Source of the DNA: Ktedonobacterales bacterium
GTDB taxonomy: Bacteria; Chloroflexota; Ktedonobacteria; Ktedonobacterales; JADMIN01
Assembly: GCA_025928125.1 (NCBI GenBank)
Contig: JAICKD010000136.1
Location: 1-7,555, forward strand
Direction of reading: 5' to 3'
Length of the DNA stretch: 7,555 bases
The notes under the pieces were generated by a model. That model worked only from the letters and a program-made list of their open reading frames with translations, did not search any database and had not been told where the DNA came from. This document shows, in pieces, positions 7,090 to 7,555 of the stretch (its first letter is position 1; each line of letters starts with the position of its first letter). The position numbers and the translations under genes are program-made.

Positions 7090-7555
7090 ATGGAAACGAC
7101 CACGACCACCTTCGAGATTCACCCCTTGACCCCCGACCGCTGGGATGACCTGGAGGCGCTGTTTGGCCCGCGCGGCGCTTATGGCGGCTGCTGGTGCATG
7201 TTCTGGCGGGTGTCTCGCGCGCAGTTCGGCGAGCAGTGCGCCCACGATGGCGCGGGCAATAAGGCGGCTTTTCACGAGGTCGTCATGCGCGGAGACGTTC
7301 CCGGATTGCTCGCCTACTCGGATGGAAAGCCGGTTGGCTGGTGCGCGGTCGCCCCGCGTGAGGTCTACGCCGCGCTCGAACGCTCCACCACCCGCAAGCG
7401 CCTCGACGACCAGCCTGTCTGGTCCATCACCTGCTTCTACGTGGCGCGCGGCTGGCGCAAGCGAGGGATCAGCACGGCGCTGATCAACGCCGCGATTGAG
7501 CACGTACGCAGCCAGGGTGGCACGATGCTCGAAGCGTATCCCACACTCAACGAGC
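7090..7555 (+). CDS. GNAT-family N-acetyltransferase, C-terminus cut by window end
   Basis: A rightward frame opens with ATG at 7090 and stays open for 155 codons to the window edge, so the C-terminus is missing. It begins METTTTTFEIHPLTPDRWDD and has the Cys/Trp-rich segment GAYGGCWCMFWR (29-40), seen in one subgroup of GNAT proteins. There follow LLAYSDGKPVGWCAVAPRE (73-91), the beta-4 strand WSITCFYVAR (111-120), and the acetyl-CoA pyrophosphate loop GWRKRGISTALINAAI (121-136), which fits the R/Q-x-x-G-x-G/A rule with Ser in the last place. The family transfers an acetyl group from acetyl-CoA to an amine; the substrate cannot be told from sequence. Five cysteines (C34, C36, C50, C85, C115) are notable. 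AGGAGG (7077-7082) lies seven bases before the start. The gap to the ABM gene is 72 bases, with a GGGCGCCC palindrome and a short T run but no clear terminator. Confidence 0.88.
   Translation, partial: METTTTTFEIHPLTPDRWDDLEALFGPRGAYGGCWCMFWRVSRAQFGEQCAHDGAGNKAAFHEVVMRGDVPGLLAYSDGKPVGWCAVAPREVYAALERSTTRKRLDDQPVWSITCFYVARGWRKRGISTALINAAIEHVRSQGGTMLEAYPTLNE

Noticed and set aside
7075..7503. 142-codon minus-strand frame opposite the GNAT gene
   Set aside because: The plus strand gives a recognisable GNAT protein with AGGAGG before ATG 7090; the reverse frame is Arg/Ala-rich with no motif.

Overview
The window is a stretch of bacterial chromosome with high GC: single 60-base lines I counted inside clpB and ubiX run from about 62 to 80 percent G+C. 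Genes are closely packed, Shine-Dalgarno sites are strong, and two genes start with GTG. The gene types (ClpB, DNA polymerase III delta', a stand-alone Lon-N protein, UbiX, ABM and GNAT proteins) are ordinary housekeeping and accessory genes. They would suit a soil or thermophilic lineage such as Chloroflexota (Ktedonobacteria-like). That placement is a guess from overall impression; no marker in the window proves it.

Layout. The left third is transcribed leftward: holB (3908-2922), then clpB (2747-162), then the first 45 codons of a peptidase E gene (135-1) that leaves the window. The 174-base gap between holB and clpB is filled by a compact array of six perfect short hairpins. Next comes a divergent intergenic region (3909-4083) carrying a perfect 17-bp dyad and weak promoter-like boxes. 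It is followed by a rightward gene for a stand-alone Lon substrate-binding-domain protein (4084-4764). That gene meets a leftward gene for a small single-pass membrane protein (5249-4761) tail to tail, and both stop codons lie within one CTAG. A second divergent region (5250-5430) has a promoter candidate for the membrane protein gene. Rightward from there are ubiX (5431-6048), an unrecognised gene of clearly lower GC (6068-6703), a small ABM-domain protein (6727-7017), and a GNAT acetyltransferase that starts at 7090 and leaves the window at 7555.

How the genes work together. ClpB (disaggregase), the Lon-N protein (possible substrate adaptor) and PepE (dipeptide breakdown) share a protein quality-control and turnover theme. 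HolB belongs to the clamp loader. UbiX makes the prenylated flavin cofactor for UbiD-type decarboxylases, but no ubiD is in view. The three genes after ubiX are spaced closely enough to be co-transcribed, with no evident shared pathway.

I found no CRISPR array, transposase, tRNA or rRNA, and no recognisable defence system. The least explained structures are the symmetric hairpin array between holB and clpB, the 17-bp dyad between holB and the Lon-N gene, and the low-GC orphan gene at 6068-6703.
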